A DNA stretch of 64,000 nucleotides from Hyphomicrobiaceae bacterium (GCA_020638065.1 JACKJG010000003.1:235484-299483), one strand, 5' to 3'; counted from the stretch's first letter, positions 50,949 through 59,588 are shown. The notes: generated by a model not told the origin, from the letters alone. Translations and numbers: made by a program.

Positions 50949-50994
50949 ACTTATCCCCGTTACCTTGCGCCGCAGATAGGATTATGATCCTATC
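50949..50994 (+). promoter_or_regulatory. Predicted gafYZ promoter with 20-bp dyad and DnaA-box-like 11-mer
   Basis: GATAGGAT-TATG-ATCCTATC at 50975-50994 is a perfect 8-4-8 inverted repeat. It contains TATGAT (50983-50988), a 5-of-6 match to a -10 hexamer; a weak -35 TTACCT lies 17 bp upstream. A repressor bound to the dyad would block this promoter. Upstream, ACTTATCCCCG at 50949-50959 resembles a DnaA box and is repeated exactly before the GTA cluster at 62895. The start codon at 51012 is 17 bp after the dyad. Confidence 0.6.
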
Positions 50995-51011
50995 GATCGT
51001 GAGGTAGTCAG

Positions 51012-51467
51012 ATGGGCATTCGTGTCAAACCGGCGGAGCTGCCGGTATGCCAACTCCAGACATCGTCGTCGCAGGCCCAGCGGTCTCTGCAGGGAGCGGA
51101 TGCACTGGGCGACTGGGATGCGTCGCAATTGGCCCGAATGGTTGCCGAGGCTCACGGTGTGACGCCGGAAGAGCTCTTCCACCATTCGCGCAGCCGGGCG
51201 CCAATCGCGACCACGCGGCAAATCGCGATGTACCTGATGCATGTTCTGCTGGGCCGTTCGCTGACCGATGTCGGTGAATTCTACAAGCGGGACAGAACGA
51301 CGGTCTCCTACGCCTGCGCGCGCATCGAGGATATGCGTGAGGACGCGGCCTTTGACGTCGAACTGACGCAAATGGAAGATCATATATGGACCGAAATTGG
51401 CAGGCGCCACGCCGCCACGCCCATCGCCGGACCGATCGACGTTGCGGAATCGGCAAATGACATCTGA
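51012..51467 (+). CDS. gafY: DnaA-domain-IV regulator, probable GTA activator GafY
   Basis: This is a 151-residue protein whose central part (about 60-110) is the DnaA C-terminal DNA-binding domain: TTRQIAMYLMHVLLGRSL then RDRTTVSYAC, equivalent to the RDHTTV signature of DnaA. No AAA+ domain is present. It overlaps the DUF6456 gene by 11 bases. In Caulobacter, GafY (DnaA-like) and GafZ together activate the GTA cluster, and in Rhodobacter the two parts are fused as GafA. The GTA genes beginning near 62987 support this role. The identity is inferred from domain order and context. Confidence 0.65.
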   Translation: MGIRVKPAELPVCQLQTSSSQAQRSLQGADALGDWDASQLARMVAEAHGVTPEELFHHSRSRAPIATTRQIAMYLMHVLLGRSLTDVGEFYKRDRTTVSYACARIEDMREDAAFDVELTQMEDHIWTEIGRRHAATPIAGPIDVAESANDI

Positions 51468-52218
51468 CACAAAAGTGCTGCGCTTCGTGACACTGCTTCT
51501 TCGATTTGACGAGGCAGGCCTGGAACCGGACGGTAGCGGTTTGATCCGCAAAGCCGGAAATGTGTGCCGGATTGATCCCGGAGCGATCCGGGATCTTGTG
51601 GCGCAGGGGATCGTGGCCCGGACCGACGACCGTTTGTTGGTCCGTGCCGAGGCACGGTCATGGCCGCGGCGGAAACGATTGTCTGCAACACGGGCCAAAG
51701 TAGCGGCCGCGTCGGTCGTCCCCGGCGCACCCATCATCAACCTTGATGAAAGCCCAATGGCTCGGCTGGCGGCGCTCAATGAAATCGGTTCGGCTTTCTT
51801 GCTTCCACACCAGGTCCTGGCCGGAGAGCGATTTCGCTCGCTTTTCGAACGGGCACACCTGCGTCAGCGGGTAACCATGAGCTATGATGCAACAGGCAAG
51901 GTTGATCGCAGCACTGCCCAAAGCACTGACGGCATATCGGACATGGGGCTCGATGCCCGCAATCGCATCGACGCGCTGGTGCGCGGTTTGCCCGATGACG
52001 CGGCGAAGGCCGTTATGGGCGTGTGTGGGCATCTCAAAGGCGTGCAGCTGGTGGAACGGGAAAACCATTGGCCGCGCCGGAGCGGCAAGATGCTGCTGCG
52101 TGTCGGGCTTGATTTGCTAGCCGGCGAAATGGGTCTCGGCCCGCAGGCGGAGGGCCCTCGCACCAACAGGTCACGGACTTGGCTGGGCGACAATGCACGC
52201 CCGCTGGAATTGAGCTGA
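51457..52218 (+). CDS. gafZ: DUF6456 protein, probable GTA activator GafZ
   Basis: This is a 253-residue protein. The N-terminal part (about 1-65) looks like a winged helix (LIRKAGNVCRIDPGAIRDLVAQGIV). The C-terminal DUF6456-like part (about 105-240) has LLPHQVLAGERFRSLFERAHLRQRVTMSYD and LKGVQLVERENHWPRRSGKMLLRVGLDLLA, a region compared with sigma factor region 4 in GafA. GafZ works with GafY and RNA polymerase, possibly as an antiterminator, at the GTA operon. I chose the ATG at 51457, inside the end of gafY, implying translational coupling. Confidence 0.65.
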   Translation: MTSDTKVLRFVTLLLRFDEAGLEPDGSGLIRKAGNVCRIDPGAIRDLVAQGIVARTDDRLLVRAEARSWPRRKRLSATRAKVAAASVVPGAPIINLDESPMARLAALNEIGSAFLLPHQVLAGERFRSLFERAHLRQRVTMSYDATGKVDRSTAQSTDGISDMGLDARNRIDALVRGLPDDAAKAVMGVCGHLKGVQLVERENHWPRRSGKMLLRVGLDLLAGEMGLGPQAEGPRTNRSRTWLGDNARPLELS

Positions 52219-52221
52219 ACT

Positions 52222-52641
52222 CTATTGCAGCGCGCGCTGCGCCTCGGCCTGCATGCGCCGGACCATGGAAATCAGCCCGTTCGTGCGTTGCGCCGTGAGA
52301 TGTTCGCGCAGCCCGATTTCGTCGAGTGCGGCCACGGCATCCTTTTCAACGATCGTTTTCGCGGGTTGATCGGAATAGAAGGCAAGAAGAACAGCGACCA
52401 TTCCCTTGACGATCGCTGCATCGGAATCGGCGGAAAAGTGCACGCGCTTTTCTGCGTCGCTTTCATCGATTTGGCTCGTCACCCAGACCTGCGAGACGCA
52501 ACCATTGACTTTGCTGGCGTCGGTTTTGAGCGCCTCATCCATGGGTGGAAGCTGCTGCCCCAGCTCGATCAAGTAGCGGTAGCGGTCTTCCCAATCATCA
52601 AGAAAGGAAAGGTTTTCGGCAATCTCTGAGAATTTGGTCAT
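52222..52641 (-). CDS. sufE: Cysteine desulfuration protein SufE
   Basis: This is a 139-residue SufE, the sulfur acceptor for SufS in Fe-S cluster assembly. The acceptor cysteine lies in VNGCVSQVWV near residue 50, after the family N-terminus DDWEDRYRYLIELGQQLP. The C-terminal GLISMVRRMQ is also typical. I chose the ATG at 52641. The gene is convergent with gafZ, with three bases between stops. Confidence 0.92.
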   Translation of the reverse strand: MTKFSEIAENLSFLDDWEDRYRYLIELGQQLPPMDEALKTDASKVNGCVSQVWVTSQIDESDAEKRVHFSADSDAAIVKGMVAVLLAFYSDQPAKTIVEKDAVAALDEIGLREHLTAQRTNGLISMVRRMQAEAQRALQ

Positions 52642-52780
52642 GCCCGTTGCATAGACCGCACCTCGCACAAGCGCAACATGTCAAAATGGGGTGAGCCGCA
52701 GGGCGGGGCAGCGCACCTGCGGCTCTTCAAAGACCGCTTTTCGGAGTAGCGTCGGGGAAGTAGCGCGGTCTTCGTAACTC

Positions 52781-53083
52781 CTAATCTCTCAGGTTCGTGC
52801 GGGGCGCCGGAAAAGGGGCGTCCAATAGAACCGGTTGCACTTCAGGTGCGGCCGTCGATCCAGCCATCTGCACGGCCATATCAAGCCCGGCGCTGACCAG
52901 AACCTTGTTGCCGGTGCAGGAAAGGTCTTCGCAGGCGATTGTCGCGATCTGATCCTGGGCGTAGGCGGCGCCAACCCCGATGGCGCCCTGCGCCAGATCG
53001 GTCGCACTCTCGGCCAGGTTTGCATGCGGGCCGATTGCCAGAAAGGCAACGCCGAGCCAGAATGCGGATCGGATGACGGCCAT
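52781..53083 (-). CDS. Small membrane or exported protein (DUF5330-like)
   Basis: This is a 100-residue protein opening MAVIRSAFWLGVAFLAIGP, a hydrophobic segment that is a signal peptide or a single membrane anchor. Two cysteines (IACEDLSC) lie in the middle and the C-terminus is proline-rich. The layout resembles rhizobial DUF5330 proteins, but I am not certain of the family and no function is known. I chose the ATG at 53083 over an in-frame start at 53101. The 139 bp between it and sufE shows no gene. Confidence 0.6.
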   Translation of the reverse strand: MAVIRSAFWLGVAFLAIGPHANLAESATDLAQGAIGVGAAYAQDQIATIACEDLSCTGNKVLVSAGLDMAVQMAGSTAAPEVQPVLLDAPFPAPRTNLRD

Positions 53084-53308
53084 GATTTCAACGCTCCTCA
53101 CACCTTTCGGTATCGGCCATTAAAGACCCGACCCGTTAAACCGTCGCGCAGAAATTGGCTTCAATTTGATCCAATTTCGATCAAATCGAACTTTGCCGGT
53201 GGCTGACGGTTTCGCGGCTGAAGATGAAACCCTTCGTTTACGCTAACCCGAATTAGTCGCGCCAAATCCGGTTCCACTGACCCGTTTGAGGGCTTCGGTC
53301 TCTCACGC

Positions 53309-53323
53309 TTAAACTTGTTTTAG
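53309..53323. promoter_or_regulatory. Near-consensus CtrA-like site upstream of the histidine kinase
   Basis: TTAA-ACTTGTT-TTAG differs from TTAA-N7-TTAA at one base. It lies 59 bp before the kinase start, within a 298-bp gap (53084-53381) that holds no other recognisable gene. A looser TTAA/TTAA pair with a 12-base gap is at about 53119-53138. Confidence 0.35.
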
Positions 53324-53381
53324 GAGCTCAGCGGGAAGGTGGGGCAACCACGCGGGCAGGCGTGGATGAGTAGTAAAGTTC

Positions 53382-55175
53382 ATGCGTCAGTTCATTCACA
53401 TGCTCAGTTCTGTCTGGCTTCAGCGCTCCGCCTCAAACGGCCATCGCGCGCTGGTGCAGGATCGCCTGGCGCGGGTCTCCAAAGGTGCGATTGCAGCGAG
53501 CCTGGTCTACATGCTGGCGGGCGCGCTCATGGTCGCGCGAGGCGAGGCGACTTTGCTGTTCGTCGCGCTGGTGACCGCCATCGTCGGCATTGGCGGTCTT
53601 GCGGCGCTTGGCGCGCGTCAGACAATGACCACGACGATCGTCCAGGCGCTGGGCATTCTTGCGACCGGAATTATTGTTTCCCCAAATCTTTCGCAAGGCT
53701 GGTGGGTGGCGATCATGTTCGCCGGACTGGCAATCACCCATTGGCTGTCTTTCCAGACAACCCTTTTCCGCAATCGGCATCGTCCGCTGGAACTCGTGTT
53801 GGCACTCATGCTTGGGGCCCTGGTCGCCGGCACAATCGCGTTTCAGGCCTGGGCCACGATCAGCGCGACGGCCCTGGTCAGTGGCGGGATCATGCTCGGA
53901 TTGATCGTTGCGCAATGGCGCACGCTTTCCGCGCTCGCAGCACACGATCTGGCAGCGCCTGCGGCCCGCATCGACAACCTTCAGCAGGCCATCGAACGAA
54001 TGGGTTCCGGTCTGGCCCGCATCAGCGCGCAAGGGGAGCTCCTGTTCGCTTCGCCGTTGCTCGCGAGCCTTCTGGGATGTGAAAGCTATCAACTCAAGGG
54101 GCGCGGTTTTTTCAAGCGCGTGCACTTGCTGGATCAACCGCTTTTCCTCAAGCAGATCTCCGATGCGGCGCACGGACACGAACCGAACCTGATCGAAATC
54201 AGGGTGCGTGCCGATCATATCGCCAGTGGCAATTTCGTCTGGCTTGAACTGGGCGCAACGCGCCGTAATGACCTGGATGCGTCCGGCGAGAATCCCGAAT
54301 CCGTCGTCGTTTTTCGTGACGTCTCGAGCCGCAAACAGCAGCAGCAGCAGCTGGAAACCGCTCGCGAGAACGCCGAAGAGGCGGCGCGCACGAAATCGCG
54401 CTTCCTGGCAACGATCGGCCATGAATTGCGCACGCCGCTCAATGCCATTGTCGGATTTTCGGAAATGATGTCCAGCAATATCGGCGGGGAGCTTTCAGAC
54501 GCGCACCGCGAATATGCCGAGCATATCAAGGATTCCGGACGCCATCTGCTCGACGTGGTCAACATGCTGCTCGACATGTCAAAGATCGAGGCCGGGAAAT
54601 TCGAACTTGAACTCGGTCGGTTTTCGCCGGATCAGCTTGTCGCGCCAGTTCTGCGCATGGTCGAGGTGCCGCTGAACCAGAAGGGCCTCACGATCGACCT
54701 CGATATTTCCGACAGACTGCCGGAAATCCTTGGCGACGAGCGTGCTGTGCGACAGATTCTGATCAATCTCATGTCCAATGCCGTCAAGTTCTCACACAGG
54801 AACGGACGGATCGGCATTTTGATGCGCCGGCGCGGCACACGCCTTGTCATCGCGATTTCCGACACCGGCGTGGGCATGGCCGAAGAAGAACTCGCGCGCA
54901 TTGGCGAGCCTTTCTTCCAGGCAGGGCAGGGGCTGGCGCGGCGTTATGAAGGTACTGGCCTTGGGCTCTCAATCGTCAAAGGTCTGATCGAATTGCATGG
55001 CGGCCAGCTCAGTGCCACATCAACCCGCGATGTGGGCACAACAATGACCGTTCTTCTACCCGTCGATGGGCCGGACGCCGCGGATCGGCACGATGCAACG
55101 ATCACCGATATTTCACCCGAAAATCCGAACAGCCAAACTGAACAATGGCCAGAAAGAAAAAGAAAAGCGTCATGA
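53382..55175 (+). CDS. Membrane sensor histidine kinase of the DivJ/PleC type
   Basis: This is a 597-residue kinase. About six N-terminal hydrophobic segments (about 35-185) precede a PAS domain (about 200-310), a glutamine-rich linker, the HisKA domain with phosphoacceptor H347 (GHELRTPLNAIVGFSEMM) and the HATPase domain (N box LINLMSNAVKFS, G boxes SDTGVGM and GTGLGLSIVKG). The GFSEMM form of the H box is typical of the DivJ/PleC/PdhS cell-cycle kinases of DivK, and the layout resembles DivJ. A near-consensus CtrA site upstream fits a cell-cycle role. The exact ortholog is not certain. Its 3' end overlaps the next gene by 31 bases. Confidence 0.8.
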   Translation: MRQFIHMLSSVWLQRSASNGHRALVQDRLARVSKGAIAASLVYMLAGALMVARGEATLLFVALVTAIVGIGGLAALGARQTMTTTIVQALGILATGIIVSPNLSQGWWVAIMFAGLAITHWLSFQTTLFRNRHRPLELVLALMLGALVAGTIAFQAWATISATALVSGGIMLGLIVAQWRTLSALAAHDLAAPAARIDNLQQAIERMGSGLARISAQGELLFASPLLASLLGCESYQLKGRGFFKRVHLLDQPLFLKQISDAAHGHEPNLIEIRVRADHIASGNFVWLELGATRRNDLDASGENPESVVVFRDVSSRKQQQQQLETARENAEEAARTKSRFLATIGHELRTPLNAIVGFSEMMSSNIGGELSDAHREYAEHIKDSGRHLLDVVNMLLDMSKIEAGKFELELGRFSPDQLVAPVLRMVEVPLNQKGLTIDLDISDRLPEILGDERAVRQILINLMSNAVKFSHRNGRIGILMRRRGTRLVIAISDTGVGMAEEELARIGEPFFQAGQGLARRYEGTGLGLSIVKGLIELHGGQLSATSTRDVGTTMTVLLPVDGPDAADRHDATITDISPENPNSQTEQWPERKRKAS

Positions 55176-56185
55176 ATTCGAATGCGACTTTGAGCCTCCC
55201 GATGACGGCGGCAAGCTCCATGGGGCACGCTTCCATGGCTGCGGCGCGGCAAGCATTTGCGCTTTATGCGCGTGCGCCGCTGGCCTCGACAGGCTGGATT
55301 GTGCTGGCGATTGGCGGCCTGATCGCGACGAGCAACGCTTTGTTTGGCCAACAGCACGTGCATCCCTCGCCCTTCTTCTACCAGCCGCGAAGCGAAATCG
55401 TGCAGCCGGTGCCCGAATCCGTCATTCCGGCCCCGGCGCCGCAAGTGCGCCCGAGCACACGGCCCGCTGTCCAGGAGCTTCCGGCGGCCGTTCCGGCAAC
55501 GCCGCAACCGATCATGGCGCCAGCCACCACCAATACGGGTGAGAAAGTCACCAACCAGATGCTCGCCGACGCGCAACGCAAGTTGCAGCAATTGGGGCTG
55601 TTTACCGGGGACGTCGACGGGTTCTACGGGCCCAAGACGGCCGAGGCCATCCGCGCATTTGAAATTCAGGCAGGTCTCCCGCCCAAAGGCGCGCTCGATC
55701 TTTCAGTGATTTCGACAATTCTGCGCACCAGCGGTGCCGAACTCACCCGGCCGCAATCGGTCAACGTCGCGCAGCCCGTTTCGCAGCCATCGGCGGTAAC
55801 CAACATTGTGTCCCCGAGCGGCGAGGCGGCCCTTGCAGCGCTTGTTAGCGCGCAGCCGCCGGCGCAGTCCCCTCAAACCGTTGTCACCACGACCGATCCA
55901 CAACCAACTGCCAGCGTGACCCCTTTGGCCGAAACCCCGGCAAACGAGACGATCGTTCCGCAAACGACAGGTCCGATCGATGTGACCGACCCGGACTATG
56001 TGCGCAAAGTCCAGGAGGGCCTCGCCAGTCTCGCCTTTTTGCAGGGGCGTATCGATGGCATTGCCGGAGAATCGACCGCCCGTGCCATCCGCAATTTCGA
56101 AGTCTTCTACAATTATCAGGTCACCGGCCGCGTCACACCTGAACTGCTTGACCTGCTGATTGAGCAAGGCGCGGCCATCGACTAG
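55145..56185 (+). CDS. Peptidoglycan-binding protein with two PG_binding_1 domains
   Basis: This is a 346-residue protein. A basic N-terminus and a transmembrane segment at about 48-66 precede a long proline/alanine-rich linker. The first peptidoglycan-binding domain (about 136-195) has QRKLQQLGLFTGDVDGFYGPKTAEAIRAFE, and the second (about 285-342) has VQEGLASLAFLQGRIDGIAGESTARAIRNFE. It probably ties an inner-membrane function to the cell wall in the periplasm. The 31-base overlap with the kinase gene suggests coupled expression. Confidence 0.82.
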   Translation: MARKKKKSVMNSNATLSLPMTAASSMGHASMAAARQAFALYARAPLASTGWIVLAIGGLIATSNALFGQQHVHPSPFFYQPRSEIVQPVPESVIPAPAPQVRPSTRPAVQELPAAVPATPQPIMAPATTNTGEKVTNQMLADAQRKLQQLGLFTGDVDGFYGPKTAEAIRAFEIQAGLPPKGALDLSVISTILRTSGAELTRPQSVNVAQPVSQPSAVTNIVSPSGEAALAALVSAQPPAQSPQTVVTTTDPQPTASVTPLAETPANETIVPQTTGPIDVTDPDYVRKVQEGLASLAFLQGRIDGIAGESTARAIRNFEVFYNYQVTGRVTPELLDLLIEQGAAID

Positions 56186-56222
56186 GTTCAGCTACCGAAT
56201 CTGAACTGGACCTTGATGCCTG

Positions 56223-56564
56223 ATGTCGCGTCTGCGATCTGACCTCTGGTGCTCTGCCTACGTGCGCCGGCAAAACAATCTTGGCCATATTTGCGTGGTC
56301 GTGCGGCGGGGAGACCCGGTCGCCGGACAGGTGTGGATCGAATTTGATCATCTGGATGGAACCGGCACACTATTGTCGCCTGCGCCGGGCATAGCTGCCA
56401 ATCCCGACAGTGCAGACTGGCAATTTCAGGTGCTCATGGATGTAGCGCCGCTCGCCGACGTTGCGGCCAGACTGGCGCGAGAATCCGACTTCGATCCTGA
56501 TTTCTGGCATCTGACGGTTGAAGCGCGGTCGGTTGATCCAGACCTGACGATCGTTCGGCCCTGA
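56223..56564 (+). CDS. DUF1491 family protein
   Basis: This is a 113-residue protein. RLRSDLWCSAYVRRQNNLGHICVVVRRGDPVAGQVWIEF and the C-terminal DFDPDFWHLTVEAR match the DUF1491 pattern of alphaproteobacteria. No function is known. It is convergent with the DUF2336 gene, five bases apart. Confidence 0.8.
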   Translation: MSRLRSDLWCSAYVRRQNNLGHICVVVRRGDPVAGQVWIEFDHLDGTGTLLSPAPGIAANPDSADWQFQVLMDVAPLADVAARLARESDFDPDFWHLTVEARSVDPDLTIVRP

Positions 56565-56569
56565 CCGGC

Positions 56570-57748
56570 TCAACTCGCGCGGCGCAGACGCAACCGCTCC
56601 AGAGCCTCGACCGCCTGAGTGATGACCGGATCCTGCTCCTGCTTGCGAAAACCGTCCGGCGTCTGCTGCGCAGCGGCGGCCTCTGAGGTGCGCCGGCCCG
56701 ACTGAGCGAAGGGGCTATATTGCGGCTTCTCGAGATCGAGCAGGTTGACTTCACCGCGCCAAGAACTCAGCAGGAACGCCATCGCATCCGCGCTGACGTT
56801 CTGAAATAGCTTGGCGTAGGCAGAAAGCGCCTCGGAACGGTTCTGCTCGTCGTGGCTCGTCGCGTGGATGAGAACCTTCAATCCCTCATGTCCGGAAAGG
56901 CCAAATGCCCGCAACACGACGAACAGGGCTGCGCCACTGACATCGTGCGCGATCTGACCGCAGCGAATTTCATCGAGCCCGGTGATCTGGGTCAGGAGGC
57001 GCGTCACTTCCGCGCGGCGATTCTGGGAAAAGAGTTTCATCAGCGCTGCGGTGAGTTCGTGCACGGCAACCGAAACCTGCTCGATCGTTTTCTTGATCGG
57101 GGCATCGGGCGTTTTGCGAAGCGCGAACGCGTTGATGACGCGAATGCGATCTTCCTCACGCAGGTCAAAGAACGCCGGAGCCAGAAGCGCCTTGTCGAAA
57201 TCGTCGCGCGTCGCGAGCGTCCAGGCGACCTTGTGATCCATCTGCGCGGATCGAGCCAGCGCGTTGAGATAGGGGCCGCGCGGGTGGATGGCGCGATTGT
57301 CCGCCAGCGCACGATAGACCTTGCGGCTGTTCATCTGGAAGAGCTTGCTGAGCGCCACGTTGCCGAGATCCGAACGTCCTGCCAGCACGGCACACGCGTC
57401 AACATTCTGCGTGGAAATCAACCCGACCATCGTCTGTTCAGACAGGAAAGGCGTTTCCTCCAGATAGAGCGACAGATCGGGGCCGATATTCTCGATGACG
57501 ACCTGTTCCAGCTTCGGCGACAGATAGTGGGAGCGTCCCAGTGTCGCAGCCGCCTTCATTCGTGCGGCCTGGTCGGCGCTCGGGAACAAGCGGATTGCCA
57601 ATTCCTCGAACTGCTCGATCTCGATGGCGTGTGGTTTGCCACGCCGGGCAAAGGCATCGCAGGCCGCGATCAGAAGCGTATTGGCCCGATCCGTCCCGCC
57701 GGATTCGATCAGAAGCTGGAATGTTTCGTAGGGTTGAAAGCCGATCAT
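56570..57748 (-). CDS. DUF2336 family protein
   Basis: This is a 392-residue helical protein matching DUF2336: FEELAIRLFPSADQAARMKAAATLGRSHYLSPKLEQVVI, then helical repeats such as RSDLGNVALSKLFQMNSRKVYRALADN that look HEAT-like. The function is unknown; members are common in alphaproteobacteria. I chose the ATG at 57748; a GTG three codons upstream is possible. A near-consensus CtrA-like site lies 54 bp upstream. Confidence 0.8.
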   Translation of the reverse strand: MIGFQPYETFQLLIESGGTDRANTLLIAACDAFARRGKPHAIEIEQFEELAIRLFPSADQAARMKAAATLGRSHYLSPKLEQVVIENIGPDLSLYLEETPFLSEQTMVGLISTQNVDACAVLAGRSDLGNVALSKLFQMNSRKVYRALADNRAIHPRGPYLNALARSAQMDHKVAWTLATRDDFDKALLAPAFFDLREEDRIRVINAFALRKTPDAPIKKTIEQVSVAVHELTAALMKLFSQNRRAEVTRLLTQITGLDEIRCGQIAHDVSGAALFVVLRAFGLSGHEGLKVLIHATSHDEQNRSEALSAYAKLFQNVSADAMAFLLSSWRGEVNLLDLEKPQYSPFAQSGRRTSEAAAAQQTPDGFRKQEQDPVITQAVEALERLRLRRAS

Positions 57749-57801
57749 CGACGACACGCAAATCAGGTTGAGGCGATGTCGGCACTATTTCTTCATATTC
57801 G

Positions 57802-57817
57802 TTAGCAGACTGTTAAC
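57802..57817. promoter_or_regulatory. Near-consensus CtrA-like site upstream of the DUF2336 gene
   Basis: TTAG-CAGACTG-TTAAC differs from TTAA-N7-TTAAC at one base. It lies in the 203-bp gap between the DUF2336 gene and the small rightward ORF. The rest of the gap shows several GC-rich inverted segments (57850-57950) that I could not assign to a known RNA. Confidence 0.35.
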
Positions 57818-57951
57818 CATAACCGCCAATAAACCAAAAAAGGATGACCTGGGCCGTCGTGACGCGGTTCTACAGCTGAAAAGGCTGCAACCCCCCAAAG
57901 GCGACAGTTCGGGTCGGTGCCCTCATGGGAAGGTGCCGTGGAGTGACGCAA

Positions 57952-58146
57952 ATGGGCAAGCTCGTTCAGCTGAAGTGGCCCCAAAGGCCGACCCGGAACA
58001 AACTGGCCAGTGAGGTCCGTGCCGAGGACCTTGGCCAATTGCTGCTGTTTACCGGCATCCGCTATTCACGCCGCCCCAGCGATGATGGTGGCAGGCTTCC
58101 GCCCACCCAGGGCAATGGCGCGCTCAAAAAAGCAACGCGTGAATAG
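57952..58146 (+). CDS. Small hypothetical protein (64 residues)
   Basis: This short ORF begins MGKLVQLKWP and contains AEDLGQLLLFTGIRYSRRP, a pattern I associate with small conserved proteins of unknown function in Hyphomicrobiales. GGAG at 57940-57943 lies eight bases before the ATG, a good ribosome-binding site. The ORF fills most of an otherwise empty 410-bp region (57749-58158). The basic, proline-containing C-terminus looks disordered. No function can be proposed. Confidence 0.5.
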   Translation: MGKLVQLKWPQRPTRNKLASEVRAEDLGQLLLFTGIRYSRRPSDDGGRLPPTQGNGALKKATRE

Positions 58147-58158
58147 GGGTTTAACAGA

Positions 58159-58962
58159 GTGACGGGCCGCAGCATTTTGCTCCGCAATGCCGCCGTGCCT
58201 GCAATTCGCACCGCTATTTCCGTTTTGGGTCTGTCGATCGTATCCGCCTGTTCGACCGCCGGCGACTTTGGCCGGATCGAGGGCGATGTTGCCGCGCTCG
58301 CCTACCAGCCAGCGGACACAACGGCGGGCCTCGCGAGTTCGCTGGCCATTTCTGATGAAGAACGCGATTTCCAGTCGCGATTGCAGCGGTTCATGAACAT
58401 GGATCAGGGCAGCGGCTGGTTTGCAGACGTCACGCGCAAGCTACGCATCTCGACAGGCAAGCAACCGACCGAACAGGATTATTTCATCTGGCTGCGCGAC
58501 GACTATTCCGGTTCCATCGCCGGCGCCTATGGCCGCATCGGCAATGATGTGCAAACCGATCTGCTCACCTTGCCGGGATTGTTCACGTCAATCTGCGGGG
58601 TGGAACGCGTCGATCAGCAACGTCATATCGCTGCCGGCCAGATACCGACGACACCGCCGGAAACGCTTGCCGGACTCGAGGAACGCCGAATGCAGAACCA
58701 GCAGGACATTGCCGATTTCGGGCGCGTCCTGCATTTCCGCTACAATTCTTATTCCTACGCTCTGGAACAAATGCTGGTCGAGGCCCCGAGCGAAAGCGCT
58801 CGTTATGTCGACGCCAAACTCAGTGAACTTGCCGAATATCTCGGGCGTTCCGAGAACAACGCCTATTGCGATGCTCAGATTCGTGCCGAGGCGCCTCGAT
58901 CGCGTTTTGCCGGCCCGATCGAGCAGGCAAGTGCTGGCCAGAATATGCCGGTAGCCCTTTAG
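58159..58962 (+). CDS. Putative lipoprotein of unknown function
   Basis: This is a 267-residue protein from a GTG start, with AGGGG nine bases upstream. The N-terminal signal ends in SIVSACSTAG, a lipobox with cysteine near residue 32. The mature part is mostly helical and polar, with WFADVTRKL and SICGVERVDQQRH segments. I recognise no family. It ends convergently with the DUF1254-like gene (four-base overlap). Confidence 0.65.
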   Translation: MTGRSILLRNAAVPAIRTAISVLGLSIVSACSTAGDFGRIEGDVAALAYQPADTTAGLASSLAISDEERDFQSRLQRFMNMDQGSGWFADVTRKLRISTGKQPTEQDYFIWLRDDYSGSIAGAYGRIGNDVQTDLLTLPGLFTSICGVERVDQQRHIAAGQIPTTPPETLAGLEERRMQNQQDIADFGRVLHFRYNSYSYALEQMLVEAPSESARYVDAKLSELAEYLGRSENNAYCDAQIRAEAPRSRFAGPIEQASAGQNMPVAL

Positions 58963-59588
58963 CGGGCAATCCGCTCGAAGGGAATTGGGGCCCCATTTTC
59001 AGTCATGCCGCCGGGCGGGGTCACGGGCACTTCGGTGGTCCGCATGGGCGCGTTGGTGCAGGTCAAGCCCGCCAAAGCATCATGGTAGCGCTTTTCCAGT
59101 TCGGGAAGCGGCATTTGCAGCCGGACCACGACGTAAATGTCATCAAGGTTCGACTCAACGATGAGCAGACCCTCGGTGATTTCGAGCTCGCGCTGGGCCA
59201 ATAGCCGCGTTTGCGGCGGGTTAAATACGCCCAGCTGCAACGACTGCCCGAGTCCGGAACGATTTGTCGTGCCGTAGACGGCGCGGTTGGTGCTGTCGAA
59301 GACCGCAACCGACCAGAACGTATCCGGCAGAATGCCGGACACCACCCCCGGGCCGGTTTCAAGACTGAGGCGGCAAACCGCCGTGATGAAGGTCGGATCG
59401 AGGCGGAACGGGTTTGGTGAGAAGCTGGACGGCACTTCGAGAACCTGAGGTTTGTTCAGCGCGTCGAGTTCGGAAATCCGCGTCCAGTTGTTTTCTTCGG
59501 ATGCGAGCGGCAGGGCGAGCACCACGATCAGGTGAATGATCAAACCCAGAACGACGCCACCGATGATGAACAGAAGCGTGCGAATCAT
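58959..59588 (-). CDS. DUF1254-like membrane-anchored protein
   Basis: This is a 209-residue protein. An N-terminal membrane helix (about 5-30, LLFIIGGVVLGLIIHLIVVLALPL) precedes a periplasmic part with RLDPTFITAVCRLSL, FWSVAVFDSTNRAVYGTTNR and VVVRLQMP. This resembles the DUF1254 half of DUF1254/DUF1214 proteins. I chose the ATG at 59588, which overlaps the DUF1214 stop (ATGA); a GTG at 59594 is also in frame. The function is unknown. Confidence 0.7.
   Translation of the reverse strand: MIRTLLFIIGGVVLGLIIHLIVVLALPLASEENNWTRISELDALNKPQVLEVPSSFSPNPFRLDPTFITAVCRLSLETGPGVVSGILPDTFWSVAVFDSTNRAVYGTTNRSGLGQSLQLGVFNPPQTRLLAQRELEITEGLLIVESNLDDIYVVVRLQMPLPELEKRYHDALAGLTCTNAPMRTTEVPVTPPGGMTENGAPIPFERIAR

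Noticed and set aside
53119..53138. TTAA/TTAA pair with a 12-base gap as a CtrA site
   Set aside because: CtrA sites need a seven-base gap between half-sites.
57850..57951. Possible riboswitch or small RNA in the GC-rich inverted segments upstream of the 64-residue ORF
   Set aside because: Parts such as GGTGCC and GGGAAGG recall a cobalamin riboswitch, but the conserved core order and the B12-box are missing and no cobalamin gene is near.
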